Source of the DNA: Planctomycetaceae bacterium UBA4732
Lineage (GTDB): Bacteria > Planctomycetota > Planctomycetia > Gemmatales > Gemmataceae
Assembly (NCBI GenBank): GCA_002404095.1
Contig: DHJA01000052.1
Location: 1-29,378, forward strand
DNA: 29,378 nt
Direction of reading: 5' to 3'
Part shown: one piece after another, positions 7,284-15,875 of the stretch
Numbering within the stretch: position 1 is the stretch's first letter
How the letters are laid out: every line of letters starts with the position of its first letter
Position numbers and translations under genes: made by a program
The notes under the pieces: model-generated
What the model saw: the letters and a program-made list of their open reading frames with translations, nothing else
What the model was told of the DNA's origin: nothing
The model's database searches: none

Positions 7284-7610
7284 TTACTCTCGTAGGTCCG
7301 GCAGCAGGATCGCCTGCCCGAACCAGTCTCGCGCCGCCTCTTCCGGCCGCGGACTCGCGAACCCCTCTCGCCCGTAGTTGTACGACTCGCCCTCCGCGCC
7401 CTCCGCGATCATCGGCGCGGCGTCATCGGCCACCAGCTCAACGACGGAGGCCACCACGGCGAACCCTTGCGGCGTCAGGACGTGGTCGCGGAGACCCTCC
7501 AGCGCCGCCGGGAACAGCCGAACCCGCGTAGGCCAGCGGCCGTACCGGGCGCGGAAGCCGTCGATGGCCGCGCAAACACGAATCCAGCCGGCGTCGTCGC
7601 CATTCGGCAC
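7284..7610 (-). CDS. Conserved hypothetical protein, 108 residues
   Basis: The protein starts MPNGDDAGWIRVCAAIDGFR and continues ARYGRWPTRVRLFPAALEGL. It is soluble and slightly acidic, with no signal peptide or membrane segment and no motif that I can assign. The RYGRWPTRVRL segment and the compact composition suggest a genuine folded small protein rather than a chance ORF. It is encoded upstream of hicBA in the same direction, 121 nt away, and might be part of the same defence/TA patch; that is only context. Function unknown. Confidence 0.5.
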   Translation of the reverse strand: MPNGDDAGWIRVCAAIDGFRARYGRWPTRVRLFPAALEGLRDHVLTPQGFAVVASVVELVADDAAPMIAEGAEGESYNYGREGFASPRPEEAARDWFGQAILLPDLRE

Positions 7611-7844
7611 TGTTCACCCCCCTCATCGCCGAACAATGATTAGACAGCGAAGCACCCGCTAACGCAGCAAGATATTGCGGCCTATCATCTCGCCGGCCTT
7701 TATTGTCCGAAAATAGGACTCGGAAAGATAGGGTAATATCTGGCGGCGCGCTGTCAACGAAATTCGAGGCCGATTCTATAACCTACCGGACAAGTCCTCT
7801 ACCGCTATTGATCCGGATTGGCCCGTTAGATTTACGACGTGGCG

Positions 7845-8084
7845 TCACGGCGGATCATATCCCCCGCGCGTCCACGGATTGCAGCGGCAGATGCGCCACA
7901 CGCCCTTGCACGCCCCGCGCACGGGGCCGTGTTTATTGACGGCTTCGATGAAATACTCGCTGCAACTCGGCTCAAATCGGCACACGCAAGGCAGCACCGG
8001 CCGTAGGCACACTTGATAAAAGCGCACGCCGCCGATCAGGAATGTCCTTAATGCGTAGCGGAACGGGGCAACGATCTTTTCCAT
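7845..8084 (-). CDS. yidD: YidD membrane-protein insertion efficiency factor
   Basis: The 79-residue protein (ATG 8084) shows the YidD signature: FYQVCLRPVLPCVCRFEPSC then SEYFIEAVNKHGPVRG and CNPWTRGGYDPP. YidD is a small membrane-associated helper of YidC-dependent protein insertion. The start codon shares one base with the rnpA stop (TGATG), the tight coupling usual for the rnpA-yidD pair. A GTG one codon upstream is an equally possible start. YidC itself is not in the window. Confidence 0.92.
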   Translation of the reverse strand: MEKIVAPFRYALRTFLIGGVRFYQVCLRPVLPCVCRFEPSCSEYFIEAVNKHGPVRGACKGVWRICRCNPWTRGGYDPP

Positions 8085-8467
8085 CACGGCCGTCGGCCCT
8101 CTTGTCCCAGCTTGCGCGCCGCCTGGCGCACCAATCGCGGCAGCGCCCTTTTCAGCTCTTCTAACTCCGGCTGGTCCGGCCGGCGCGGCACTAGCACAAG
8201 GTCGAGGCCGGCCGGCATCTCTTGCCTCGTGAGGCGAAACGCCTCACGGTAGAGGCGGCGCATCCGATTGCGGTGGACCGCGTTGCCGTTCTTACGCGAC
8301 ACCGACAGGCCCAAACGTGAATGCGCCAGGCCGTTTTCGCATACGTAGACGATCAGCTTTCCGTCGGCGGCTGAACGCCGGCGGTCGAAGACGCGCTTGA
8401 AATCAGGCGGCCGGCGTAGGTGTTCATGCGGCCGGAAGGCGAAAGGCGATCCATCCGGCGCGGTCAT
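8084..8467 (-). CDS. rnpA: Ribonuclease P protein component
   Basis: The 127-residue product from ATG 8467 contains [17 protein letters not shown] near the N-terminus, [20 protein letters not shown] with the RNR RNA-binding motif, [10 protein letters not shown], and DLVLVPRR, all standard RnpA features. With the RNase P RNA it removes 5' leaders from tRNA precursors. The start is chosen because ATG 8467 overlaps the dnaJ stop as ATGA; an ATG four codons upstream is also in frame. rpmH, the usual upstream neighbour, is absent and a dnaJ/cbpA gene takes its place. Confidence 0.93.
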   Translation of the reverse strand: MTAPDGSPFAFRPHEHLRRPPDFKRVFDRRRSAADGKLIVYVCENGLAHSRLGLSVSRKNGNAVHRNRMRRLYREAFRLTRQEMPAGLDLVLVPRRPDQPELEELKRALPRLVRQAARKLGQEGRRP

Positions 8468-9369
8468 GCGTTGCTCCACGGCAGGCCGGCGCGCGGGTTC
8501 TGCGGATGAAGACGGGCGAACTCCTCGATTAGCTCGCGTTCATGGCCGTCCGCGGCGGCCGCCGCCACGATCTTGATCTCGATGTACTGGTTGCCGCCCG
8601 CGATGCCGTGGCCGCGCAGCCGTAAACGGGCGCCGCTGGACGCGCCGGCCGGAACTTTCACCGTCAGCCGTGAACCGTCCAACGTGGGCACCTCAATTTT
8701 CGTTCCCAGCATGGCCTCGACAGCGGATATTGGCGCTTCCAATAGTATATCTTTCCCTTCCCGGCGAAAATACGGATGCGGTCGGATGTGCAGCTTGACG
8801 TACAAATCGGCGCCGCCCGGCCCTTGACCGGGGACGCGCAATCGTTGACCGTCTTGTATACCGGGCGGCGCCTTCACCTCCAATTCGTGGTCGTCGAAGG
8901 CGATAGTGATGCTGCCGCCGATGGCCGCCGTCTCAAAAGGAATCGTCGCCTCCGTTTCCACGTCGGCGGGCCGAGGGGGGGGGCGCCGCGCCCGCCCTCC
9001 GCGCGTGCGGCCGCCGAAGATTTCTTCCGGGTCGATGTGTCCGCCGCCCATTCCGCCTGTGAATTGGCGGAGAACGTCATTCAAGTCTTGCGGGTTGATG
9101 TTGCCGAACGGATTACCGCCGCCTCCGCTTCCTCCGAACGGATTGCCGCTCGGTTCGGTCGTGCCGAAGCGGTCATACTGGGCGCGTTTTTGTTCATCGC
9201 CGAGTACGTCATAGGCGCCCTGGACTTCCTTGAAGCGGGCTTCGGCTTGTTTGTCGCCGGGGTTGCGGTCGGGATGGAACTGTCGGGCCAGCTTGCGGTA
9301 GGCTTTTTTGAGTTCGGCCTCGGAAGCGCCGCGCTTGACGCCCAGAGTTTCATAGAGGTCGCGGGCCAT
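8464..9369 (-). CDS. DnaJ-class co-chaperone without zinc finger (CbpA-like)
   Basis: The 301-residue protein has a J domain (about 1-70) with the invariant HPD (32-34) that stimulates the DnaK ATPase. A Gly-rich linker with [13 protein letters not shown] follows (about 75-125), then two beta-sandwich client-binding domains with [19 protein letters not shown] and [19 protein letters not shown]. No CxxCxGxG repeats are present, so it is the CbpA/type II class, not classical DnaJ. It overlaps rnpA by 4 nt and is likely cotranscribed with rnpA and yidD. DnaK and GrpE are not in the window. The start ATG at 9369 matches the family N-terminus exactly. Confidence 0.92.
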   Translation of the reverse strand: MARDLYETLGVKRGASEAELKKAYRKLARQFHPDRNPGDKQAEARFKEVQGAYDVLGDEQKRAQYDRFGTTEPSGNPFGGSGGGGNPFGNINPQDLNDVLRQFTGGMGGGHIDPEEIFGGRTRGGRARRPPPRPADVETEATIPFETAAIGGSITIAFDDHELEVKAPPGIQDGQRLRVPGQGPGGADLYVKLHIRPHPYFRREGKDILLEAPISAVEAMLGTKIEVPTLDGSRLTVKVPAGASSGARLRLRGHGIAGGNQYIEIKIVAAAAADGHERELIEEFARLHPQNPRAGLPWSNA

Positions 9370-9462
9370 GATCGCTCCACCGGCCGCGGCGGCGCGGCGT
9401 GACGAGGAAAAGGAACCATCCCTATTTTAGCGCACAGGGGCGATATGGCCAACCGGCGCCCT

Positions 9463-9607
9463 CGCACCCCGGACTCACGAGTACGTTCGCCCGGGGCTTT
9501 ATCTGAATCGCCCTCCGGACTCAAGACGCAGGCGGCATCAGTCTTGGAGCCCCTTAGGGCGACTGAGATAAAGCCCCGGGCGAACGTACTCGTGAGTCCG
9601 GGGTGCG
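9463..9607. repeat. Large inverted repeat with 42-bp perfect arms
   Basis: Arms 9463-9504 and 9566-9607 are exact reverse complements over 42 nt. Pairing continues inward with two mismatches through TCGCCCT (9508-9514 against 9555-9561) and then imperfectly around a short central region. The outer part of each arm starts with ACCCCGG and contains CCCGGGG. It begins 5 nt after the aminotransferase stop codon (minus strand) and ends about 90 nt before dnaJ. No T-run follows, so it is not a standard intrinsic terminator. It could act as an mRNA 3'-end stabiliser or be a REP-like or MITE-like element. Confidence 0.95.
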
Positions 9608-9611
9608 AAGC

Positions 9612-10976
9612 TTACGCCAAGCCGTCTTCTCGCAAAAGGTCCAACGTCTTCCCCACCGCGTCGATGGTGCGCTCCACATCCTCTTCGCTATGCGCCGCAG
9701 TGGTCATGCCGCCGAGGCCGAACAAGTCCACGCCATGTAGCAGCATTCCCTGGCGGACGGCGAACGTCAGCCGCGCGTCGCGCGGGCAATCGAGTCTATT
9801 CAGATCGCCATTGTAGGGTATGAAATCGTCGCTGCTGGGTCGCGGCCCCTGATAGCCCGGCAACAAGTGAAACATCGAGAACTCGCCGTAAGCGATCCAG
9901 GAGGCGCCGCGCTCCGCAAATAACTGGTTGAGCCGTTGCCGTAGCAACCGGCCTATTTCGCTGGCCTTGCGGCACGGCTCGCCGTTCGCCACGATCTGCA
10001 ACGCAGCCACGCCGGCCGCCGCTGACAGCGGGTTGGCGTTGAACGTGCCAGGATGCCTCATCTTCGCCTTACCAGTGCGATATTCCAGGTGCGCGAGAAC
10101 GTCGGCACGTCCGGCCACGCAGCCGCCCGGCAAGCCGCCGGCCAAAATCTTGGCCAACGTGGTCAGGTCCGGGCGGACGCCGTAATGCTCCTGCGCCCCG
10201 CCCGGCGCTACGCGGAAGCCCGTAATAACTTCATCAAAGATCAACAATTTATTATGACGGATGGTGATCTCGCGCAGGGCGTGCAGAAAGGGGCCGCGGA
10301 TGGGCACGGTTCCCCAATGGCCGCCGGTCGGCTCCAGGATGACGCAGCCGATTTGCGGGTCCGCCTTCAGCGCGCGGTCAACGGCGTCAGGATCGTTCGG
10401 CGCCGCCACGATGGTCAGGCTGGCAACCTCGGCCGGGACGCCGGGCGGGGCTGCGCCGTCATAAGGCGCGTCGGCGGCGGCGATGACGAAATCGTGCCAG
10501 CCGTGGAAGTGGCCGGCGAACTTCAGCACCTTGGGCCGGCCTGTGAAGAGTCGCGCCAGCCGCAGGGCCATCAGCGTCGCCTCGGTGCCCGACGACGTGA
10601 AGCGCACCGTCTCCGCCGAAGGTACGAGACGTTTAACGAGTTCGCCCCATTCAATCTCTTTTTCGTGGCACGCGCCCGGATGCGTCGCCCGCTCTATTTG
10701 CCGCTGTACCGCTTCGACCACCGCCGGATGGCTATGGCCCAAAAGCAGCGCCCCGTGGCCGGACCAGTAATCAACGAGTTCCTTGCCCTCGACGGTCCAC
10801 TTATGGCTGCCGGCCGCCCGGTCTACGTAGACGGGGAACGGTTCAAGTCGGCGTGCGTCATGGGTGACGCCGTGCGGGAAGACGGCACTAGCTCGCTCAT
10901 GTAGCTTGCGCGACAGCGGAAACTCCGCGGCGTAGCGCTCGGCCAGCGAACGGCGCGAAGCGACCAATGGGGACAT
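9612..10976 (-). CDS. Class III aminotransferase, HemL-like
   Basis: The 454-residue PLP enzyme starts at ATG 10976, which has AGGAGG about 5 nt upstream. It shows SSGTEATLMALRLAR (phosphate-binding, 128-142), HFHGWHD (157-162), FDEVITGFR with the PLP aspartate D248, and LAKILAGGLPGG with the Schiff-base lysine K276. The fold and motifs resemble glutamate-1-semialdehyde 2,1-aminomutase, but the GGLPGG segment and longer termini suggest a paralogue acting on another substrate. No haem-biosynthesis neighbours are present, so I leave the symbol empty. It lies upstream of dnaJ on the same strand, separated by the large palindrome. Confidence 0.8.
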   Translation of the reverse strand: MSPLVASRRSLAERYAAEFPLSRKLHERASAVFPHGVTHDARRLEPFPVYVDRAAGSHKWTVEGKELVDYWSGHGALLLGHSHPAVVEAVQRQIERATHPGACHEKEIEWGELVKRLVPSAETVRFTSSGTEATLMALRLARLFTGRPKVLKFAGHFHGWHDFVIAAADAPYDGAAPPGVPAEVASLTIVAAPNDPDAVDRALKADPQIGCVILEPTGGHWGTVPIRGPFLHALREITIRHNKLLIFDEVITGFRVAPGGAQEHYGVRPDLTTLAKILAGGLPGGCVAGRADVLAHLEYRTGKAKMRHPGTFNANPLSAAAGVAALQIVANGEPCRKASEIGRLLRQRLNQLFAERGASWIAYGEFSMFHLLPGYQGPRPSSDDFIPYNGDLNRLDCPRDARLTFAVRQGMLLHGVDLFGLGGMTTAAHSEEDVERTIDAVGKTLDLLREDGLA

Positions 10977-11122
10977 GCCTGCCTCCTGGGGCGAACGGCC
11001 GGGCGGTCTTTCTCGGAACTTCAAAGCCACACACGGCGTCTCATGTCAGGTAGAATACGTTTTGCGTAGTGGCGCGGCCTATCGCCGCATCCCGTCCATT
11101 GTCCGACATTCGAGGAAGTTTC

Positions 11123-11785
11123 ATGAAAACGTTGGTGAAGGTCGTGGGAGCGGTATTGTGCATGGCGGCTACGGTACAGGCCGCTGAAGTGGCCGATCTG
11201 GTGTCGCAGCTAAAGGGCAAAGACCCGGAAATGCGCCGCGCCGCCGCTAAGGAGTTGGGCGAAGCCGGCGCCGACGCCAAGACGGCGGTGCCCGCCCTGT
11301 CGCTGGCGCTGAAGGACGAAGACTGGCACGTGCGCCGTTTCTCGGCGCTGGCGCTGGCCAGCATCGGCCCTGACGCCGGCAAGGCGACGCCGAACCTGAT
11401 CGCGGTCCTAAATGACGGCAAGGAAAAGAAAGAAGTGCAAGAGGCGGCTGCTGAGGCGCTGGGCAAACTGGGCGCCGGCTCGGTGGACGCTCTGGTCACG
11501 GTGGTCAAGGACGGCAAGCGGGATCCGATGATCCGTAAGAAAGCCATCGAAGGTCTCGGCGCCATCGGTCCCGACGCCAAGTCGGCCGTGCCTGTGCTTA
11601 CGGACGCCATTAAGGATGGAAACGTGCGCATCGACGCGGCCATCGCGCTGGGCGCCATCGGACCCAATGCCAAGTCGGCCGTGGACGTGCTGACCGAAAC
11701 GGCCGGCGACAAGAAGAACAAGAAGGACAAGGCGTTCAAACAGGCCGTCAACGAGGCACTGAAGAAGATCAACGCGAAGTCATAA
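11123..11785 (+). CDS. Secreted HEAT-repeat protein
   Basis: Starting at ATG 11123 (AGGAAG upstream), the 220-residue protein has an export signal, MKTLVKVVGAVLCMAATVQA, followed by about four to five HEAT/PBS-lyase-like repeats with recurring AAAKELGEAGADAKTAVPAL, LALASIGPDAGKA, AAEALGKLGAG, AIEGLGAIGPDAKSAVPVL and ALGAIGPNAKSAV. Such repeats form a superhelical protein-binding scaffold, here in the periplasm or an equivalent compartment. No enzyme motif is present. Its TAA stop shares a base with the next gene's ATG, so the pair is coupled. The gene diverges from the aminotransferase gene. Confidence 0.8.
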   Translation: MKTLVKVVGAVLCMAATVQAAEVADLVSQLKGKDPEMRRAAAKELGEAGADAKTAVPALSLALKDEDWHVRRFSALALASIGPDAGKATPNLIAVLNDGKEKKEVQEAAAEALGKLGAGSVDALVTVVKDGKRDPMIRKKAIEGLGAIGPDAKSAVPVLTDAIKDGNVRIDAAIALGAIGPNAKSAVDVLTETAGDKKNKKDKAFKQAVNEALKKINAKS

Positions 11786-12132
11786 TGTTCATCGTCGAAT
11801 TGACCACGAAGACGGGAAAAGTTTGCGAGTCGCACGCCACCTATGAGGAGGCGAAAAGGCGCGTGGAACAGTTCCCCGCTGAGAGCCTAACCGATATGCC
11901 GCTTCTCTTCGAGGAGTTGCCGGACGGCTCTCAGCGGTTGGTGCGTGAAGACGGCAAGCCGTTGCAATGGCATCGGCTGCCGGACGATAGACCGGCCGGC
12001 CCCGATGAGGCGTTGCCGTTGTGCGATGAATCTTCCGGCCTTCTCGGCGAAGGACGTTGGACGCTGGTGGAGCGGCCAGGGCCACAGGATGACGAGTGGG
12101 ACGACGAGCCGCTCCCGCTCAGTGAAGACTAA
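11785..12132 (+). CDS. Acidic conserved hypothetical protein coupled to HEAT protein
   Basis: This 115-residue protein begins MFIVELTTKTGKVCESHATY and ends in an acidic, Pro-rich tail (…DDEWDDEPLPLSED). It has no signal peptide or membrane segment. The N-terminal strand-helix pattern (IVELTTKTGK…ATYEEAKRRVEQFP) looks like a small alpha/beta domain. The TAATG junction with the HEAT gene argues that it is real and translated together with it. Its 3' end overlaps the convergent SelD-fusion gene by 14 bp. Function unknown. Confidence 0.65.
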   Translation: MFIVELTTKTGKVCESHATYEEAKRRVEQFPAESLTDMPLLFEELPDGSQRLVREDGKPLQWHRLPDDRPAGPDEALPLCDESSGLLGEGRWTLVERPGPQDDEWDDEPLPLSED

Positions 12133-14368
12133 TTACGGGCGCCGCGCCGGCCGCCGGCACAACCTCGCCGATCACGGCCGCGTCGATGCAGCCGGCGCGG
12201 TGAAGCGCCTCCAACGTCGCGGCGACGGCCTCCGCCGGGACCGCGCCTAACAAACCGCCGGACGTTTGCGGATCGAATAGCCATGCTGGCGGCGCTACCT
12301 TTCCCTGAATCCTGCAAGCGGTATGAGCGTTGCCGGCGTGAAGGGAGCTGACGACGCCCTGAGAAACCACCTCGTCGAATCCCTGATATAAGCGAACCGC
12401 TTTGGTTGTTAATCGCGCGGAAACACCGCTGGCGTCCAGCATTTCCAGAAGATGGCCCGCGAGGCCGAATCCCGTCACGTCCGTGCAGGCCGTGACGCCA
12501 GCGTCGCGGAATACTACAGAAGCCGGGCCGTTGGAGAGCAGCATCCCAGCGATCAGCGGCGTAAACCAGGCGGCCCGGCATTCGCCGCGCATCCATGCGG
12601 CCAGAATTGCCCCACTTCCGAGGGGCTTTGTCAAAATGAGCCGGTCGCCGGGTCTCAGCTTGCTCTTCTGAAACAATCGGCCTTCCTCCGCGAAGCCCGT
12701 AACGGCGAAACCGAGGGCCAAGTCGGTCCCCTCCGTGGTGTGCCCTCCTGTCAGGACTACGCCGACCTGCCCGAACGTATGCACCGCACCGGAAAGCAGT
12801 TCGTAGAGCTGAGCTTCCTGAATCGGCCCACGGGCATTGGGGATCGTGGCGATGGCCAGCGCCGAAAACGGCCGGGCGTTCATGGCGTACAGGTCGCTGA
12901 TGGCGTTCAGAGCGGCGATACGGCCGAATAGGTACGGATCGTCGAGGAACGCTTTGAAGTAATCGACCGTCTGCACTTCCAGCAGATGTTCCGGGTCGGG
13001 GCCGAACAACTCCGGCTTTACGCGATGGACCGCCGCGTCTTCGCCGCCTTTCACGCCTAGCAGGACGCGCGGGTCGTCGGGCAGGTCGAGCCGCTTCAAT
13101 ACGGCGGACAGCACATCACCGGATATTTTCGATCCGCAACCGCCGCAACGCATCAACGGTTCTACCAGCCCTGAGCGCGAGCGAGCGGTTTCGCTTAATC
13201 CCTCGCTCGCGCTCAGGGCTGGTAAAGTCGGCGGCGTCATCTTGTGCATCCACGCGTGGTCGATGCGATCCTTGAGCCGCCGCGCCCAGCGCCCAGTTAG
13301 GACGAGCGGCCCATAGCGTAGAACGGCCCGTCCGTCCGCTGTGTTGAGGAGGGTCAGGTAAAACGGCCGCGGCCGGAATGGCCGAAGCGGCTTCTCGCGC
13401 AGGAACGCGGCCACATTATCGAAAAGGACGGCCCCTTCACGGACCGCATATACGCCGTTCTTCGGCAGGCCAGGATGCGACTCGAAGGCGACGCAATCGC
13501 CGGTGCCAAAGACGGCCGGATCGGCCAACGACTGAAGCGTGTCACGAACGCGCAGGAAGCCGGCGGCGTCCACGGGTAGGCCGCTGTCGCGGAGCAGCCG
13601 ATGCGAGGCCGCCTGCGTAGCCCAAAGCACGGCGTCGCACTCGACGCGCTTGCCGTCGTCCAGCAGCACGAAGCCGTCGCCGGCCCCGGTCACGCGGGCG
13701 TCCACACGGAAGTCGATGGCGCGCTCGCGGAACGCCTCTTCAAACACCCGCGCGGTCGCGGCGGGAAACTCCGGCAGAAGCCGCGTATTGCCCTGAAGCA
13801 GAGTGAGGCGGAAACCCGAATGCCGGCCCAATCGCTTGTGGAGAGCCAGCGCCAGTTCACAGCCGCTGGCCCCGCCGCCGACGACGACTAAATGAAACGG
13901 TCCCGGACGCTTGGTTAGACGTTCTTCCAGCGCGTCGATCTGGCGCAGCAGACCGCCAAGCGGACGGAGGATTATCGAGGCGTCGGAGTCGGCCGCATGA
14001 TCGGGCAGGGCCGGCAATGAGCCGAGGCCGAGCGAAAGTACGTCGTAAACGAGCGGCGGCCGGTCGGCGAAGCGGACGCGGCGGCCAACTGGATCGACGC
14101 CAGTTACGCGCTCGGCCACAAAGCGGACTCTCGCCGATTGGCAGAGACGCACAAGGTCGATGGTTATTTCGTCGAGGGGATATTCGCCGCCGATGTGGGC
14201 GGGGACCATCGCCGAATAGGGAACAGTCGCGGCCTCGTTGACAAGCGTCACGGCCACGCCCGGCATGGGCCGCATCGTCCAACGCTTGACGAAGACAAGA
14301 TGGGCGTTGCCGGCGCCGACGAGGACGACGGTTTTTTCAATCGGGAAAGTTGAATTGTTAGAGTTCAT
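12119..14368 (-). CDS. selD: Fusion of FAD-dependent oxidoreductase and selenophosphate synthetase (SelD)
   Basis: The 749-residue protein starts at ATG 14368 (MNSNNSTFPIEKTVVLVGAG). Residues 11-380 form an NDH-2-like pyridine-nucleotide/FAD oxidoreductase of the TIGR03169 type known as an N-terminal partner of SelD, with GAGNAH (18-23), VVVGGGASGCE (161-171) and VFGTGDC (287-292). Residues 405-749 are SelD with CGSK, giving the equivalents of the essential Cys (C411) and Lys (K414), KGGEDAAVH, DVTGFGLAGH and FDPQTSGG. SelD makes selenophosphate from selenide and ATP for selenocysteine or selenouridine synthesis; the oxidoreductase may supply selenide. The linker (382-402) is encoded by a palindromic element. 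No strong ribosome-binding site is seen. Confidence 0.93.
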   Translation of the reverse strand: MNSNNSTFPIEKTVVLVGAGNAHLVFVKRWTMRPMPGVAVTLVNEAATVPYSAMVPAHIGGEYPLDEITIDLVRLCQSARVRFVAERVTGVDPVGRRVRFADRPPLVYDVLSLGLGSLPALPDHAADSDASIILRPLGGLLRQIDALEERLTKRPGPFHLVVVGGGASGCELALALHKRLGRHSGFRLTLLQGNTRLLPEFPAATARVFEEAFRERAIDFRVDARVTGAGDGFVLLDDGKRVECDAVLWATQAASHRLLRDSGLPVDAAGFLRVRDTLQSLADPAVFGTGDCVAFESHPGLPKNGVYAVREGAVLFDNVAAFLREKPLRPFRPRPFYLTLLNTADGRAVLRYGPLVLTGRWARRLKDRIDHAWMHKMTPPTLPALSASEGLSETARSRSGLVEPLMRCGGCGSKISGDVLSAVLKRLDLPDDPRVLLGVKGGEDAAVHRVKPELFGPDPEHLLEVQTVDYFKAFLDDPYLFGRIAALNAISDLYAMNARPFSALAIATIPNARGPIQEAQLYELLSGAVHTFGQVGVVLTGGHTTEGTDLALGFAVTGFAEEGRLFQKSKLRPGDRLILTKPLGSGAILAAWMRGECRAAWFTPLIAGMLLSNGPASVVFRDAGVTACTDVTGFGLAGHLLEMLDASGVSARLTTKAVRLYQGFDEVVSQGVVSSLHAGNAHTACRIQGKVAPPAWLFDPQTSGGLLGAVPAEAVAATLEALHRAGCIDAAVIGEVVPAAGAAPVISLH
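13163..13224. repeat. Palindromic element inside the SelD-fusion gene
   Basis: Perfect 23-nt arms (13163-13185 and 13202-13224) surround a 16-nt loop. The arm core CCCTGAGCGCGAGCGAG closely resembles the arm of the element at 24973-25033. It is read in frame and supplies residues 382-402 (LPALSASEGLSETARSRSG…) between the oxidoreductase and SelD domains. Insertion of palindromes into coding sequence at permissive linkers is known for Rickettsia palindromic elements; this is an analogous arrangement, not the same family. Confidence 0.95.
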
Positions 14369-14406
14369 TGATTGTGGCCAGCCGGCGCTTGGTTGGACTT
14401 GTTCTT

Positions 14407-15228
14407 TTAATATCGCAATAGCGGAAAGGCTTGAAGCAGCTTGTCTTGAGCGGGGCCGATGAATTCTATTTCGACGCATCGCAACTCATCGGAGTCGTAC
14501 AAACCTTCAACCGAGTAACTCCCATCACCAAATCCGGAGGAGACGACCAGCAAATTATGTCCGCTGCCCGCGTCCAGTACAACTTCACCCCAGAGCCGGT
14601 CGTTTATAGATTCCTGTACGAGATGAAAAGTGTCATTCGTCTCAACATGGAAGTAGAAAAGAGTGTGTTCGGCATAGAAGGGGAAAGTTTGAAGATAAGC
14701 AATGATTCGCTCCTCCATTTCCGCCGATATCGGCTCATCAAATTCAGAGCGAAGGACGTTTACTTCATGCGATTTTAGGCCGAACTTTCTGCCGATCAAC
14801 CTTGCAACTTGTTCATTATGAGCCGGGCTGCACAGGCAGCCCACTCGCGCGGGCCCGACTTCTCGCCAACCCGCTTGATAAGCTCGCTCGTCCACTGCGA
14901 CGACGGTCGCCGAATCGACGGGAATAAGACCCAAGGGCCGTCGCGCTTGGGCAACTCCAGGTCGCAAGCGCACGCCAATTCTGGCAAGACGCTCGCCCCC
15001 TTCGGGATAACGGACAATCATACCCCAAACCGAGTATCGACCTGGTGGAACGCCCTGAATCCGAACCGGACTTTCGATATACATCGGATCGGCCAGGAGA
15101 ATCGTGCCAGACGAAATGTGCAACTCACCAATCATCGCCTGGCGGATGGTCGGCGGTTCATCGGCCTGTTTGCGTTTGTGCCAGTTCCACACGCGACGTT
15201 TCCTTATGCTTTGGCTACGCTTCGTCAA
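14407..15228 (-). CDS. DUF4241-like protein
   Basis: The 273-residue frame begins with TTG 15228; an alternative ATG at 15135 would give 242 residues and starts right at the domain (MIGELHISSGTILLADP). The core shows GELHISSGTILLADPMY, GVPPGRYSVWGMIV, then near the C-terminus VVSSGFGDGSYSVEGLYDSD, which resembles the GfGDGsYpv motif of DUF4241 proteins. These are found near polymorphic toxin immunity clusters and as stand-alone proteins, with no proven biochemistry. It lies 10 nt after the upstream nucleotidyltransferase-like gene and 38 nt before the SelD fusion, all on the minus strand, so cotranscription is likely. Confidence 0.6.
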   Translation of the reverse strand: MTKRSQSIRKRRVWNWHKRKQADEPPTIRQAMIGELHISSGTILLADPMYIESPVRIQGVPPGRYSVWGMIVRYPEGGERLARIGVRLRPGVAQARRPLGLIPVDSATVVAVDERAYQAGWREVGPARVGCLCSPAHNEQVARLIGRKFGLKSHEVNVLRSEFDEPISAEMEERIIAYLQTFPFYAEHTLFYFHVETNDTFHLVQESINDRLWGEVVLDAGSGHNLLVVSSGFGDGSYSVEGLYDSDELRCVEIEFIGPAQDKLLQAFPLLRY

Positions 15229-15238
15229 AACGCGCCGA

Positions 15239-15838
15239 TTAGCGCCCTGCTTCGCTCAACAAAGCGTCGAGGCGCCCCGCTAATTCGGCCGGCAATGTTG
15301 TTAGCAAATCGCGCTGGATTAGTCCCACCTCAATCAAATCGCGCAGGTGAACCCGATCCTGATCGCGGTTGGCCATAAGCTTCATGCGTACCAGGCCTGC
15401 CACGGAAACCACTTGCTTGCCCGGTTCCAGCTGTTCGCGTTCTTCGATGGCCGGCGAAGGCAGCGGACACTCCGGCCGCACTTTCTCGTCCGCCCACAGC
15501 AGGTGTACCCCTTTGCGCGGGTTCGGATCCGTTCGCTCCAGAAACATGCCGACGCCCATCACCTCGAAGTAATCCATCGCTACGCTGGCGGCGGCGGCGC
15601 GCGCCTTGGGTAGATCCGCGCGCCGCAAGAGAATATCCACATCCTTGGTTGTACGAACGGCCGCGGGATCTTTGGTCGCCACCCACAGCGCTACCGCCTG
15701 ACCGCCAACCAAGGCGTAAGCAACCCCGGCTTCCTCCAGGGCGCGGGCGATCCGTTGCAACCGATCCGTCACTTCATCGAGGGCCATAAGGTATTGCTCC
15801 CAAATACCTGGTGCGGACGAGATGAGGTTCGCAGACAT
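15239..15838 (-). CDS. Nucleotidyltransferase-fold protein (AbiEii/DUF6036-like)
   Basis: The 199-residue protein contains AGVAYALVGGQAVALWVATK and RTTKDVDILLRR, the G-G…T-x-D-x-D pattern of pol-beta-type nucleotidyltransferases, followed by VVSVAGLVRMKLMANRDQDR and VHLRDLIEVG, which match the helical part of AbiEii/MNT-like proteins. Such proteins often act in TA or housekeeping RNA-modifying roles; the substrate is unknown. ATG 15838 has GAGGAA upstream; ATG 15787 with GGAG is an equally good start that would remove 17 residues. No HEPN or AbiEi partner is adjacent; the next gene is the DUF4241-like one. Confidence 0.75.
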   Translation of the reverse strand: MSANLISSAPGIWEQYLMALDEVTDRLQRIARALEEAGVAYALVGGQAVALWVATKDPAAVRTTKDVDILLRRADLPKARAAAASVAMDYFEVMGVGMFLERTDPNPRKGVHLLWADEKVRPECPLPSPAIEEREQLEPGKQVVSVAGLVRMKLMANRDQDRVHLRDLIEVGLIQRDLLTTLPAELAGRLDALLSEAGR

Positions 15839-15875
15839 GCTTTGTTCCTCGGCGCAAGCGCCGCTCGATGCTATC

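Noticed and set aside
6629..7531. 300-residue plus-strand ORF across the end of the epimerase gene and hicBA
   Set aside because: It overlaps three well-supported genes in other frames and has an Arg/Ser/Pro-rich shadow composition.
8776..9402. 208-residue plus-strand ORF opposite dnaJ
   Set aside because: It is the antisense of the dnaJ/cbpA gene with no recognisable motif.
9463..9607. CRISPR or intrinsic terminator interpretation of the large palindrome
   Set aside because: There are only two arms in inverted orientation, with no repeat-spacer series, and no T-run next to the stem.
10053..10904. 283-residue plus-strand ORF opposite the aminotransferase
   Set aside because: Antisense shadow of a gene with complete PLP motifs.
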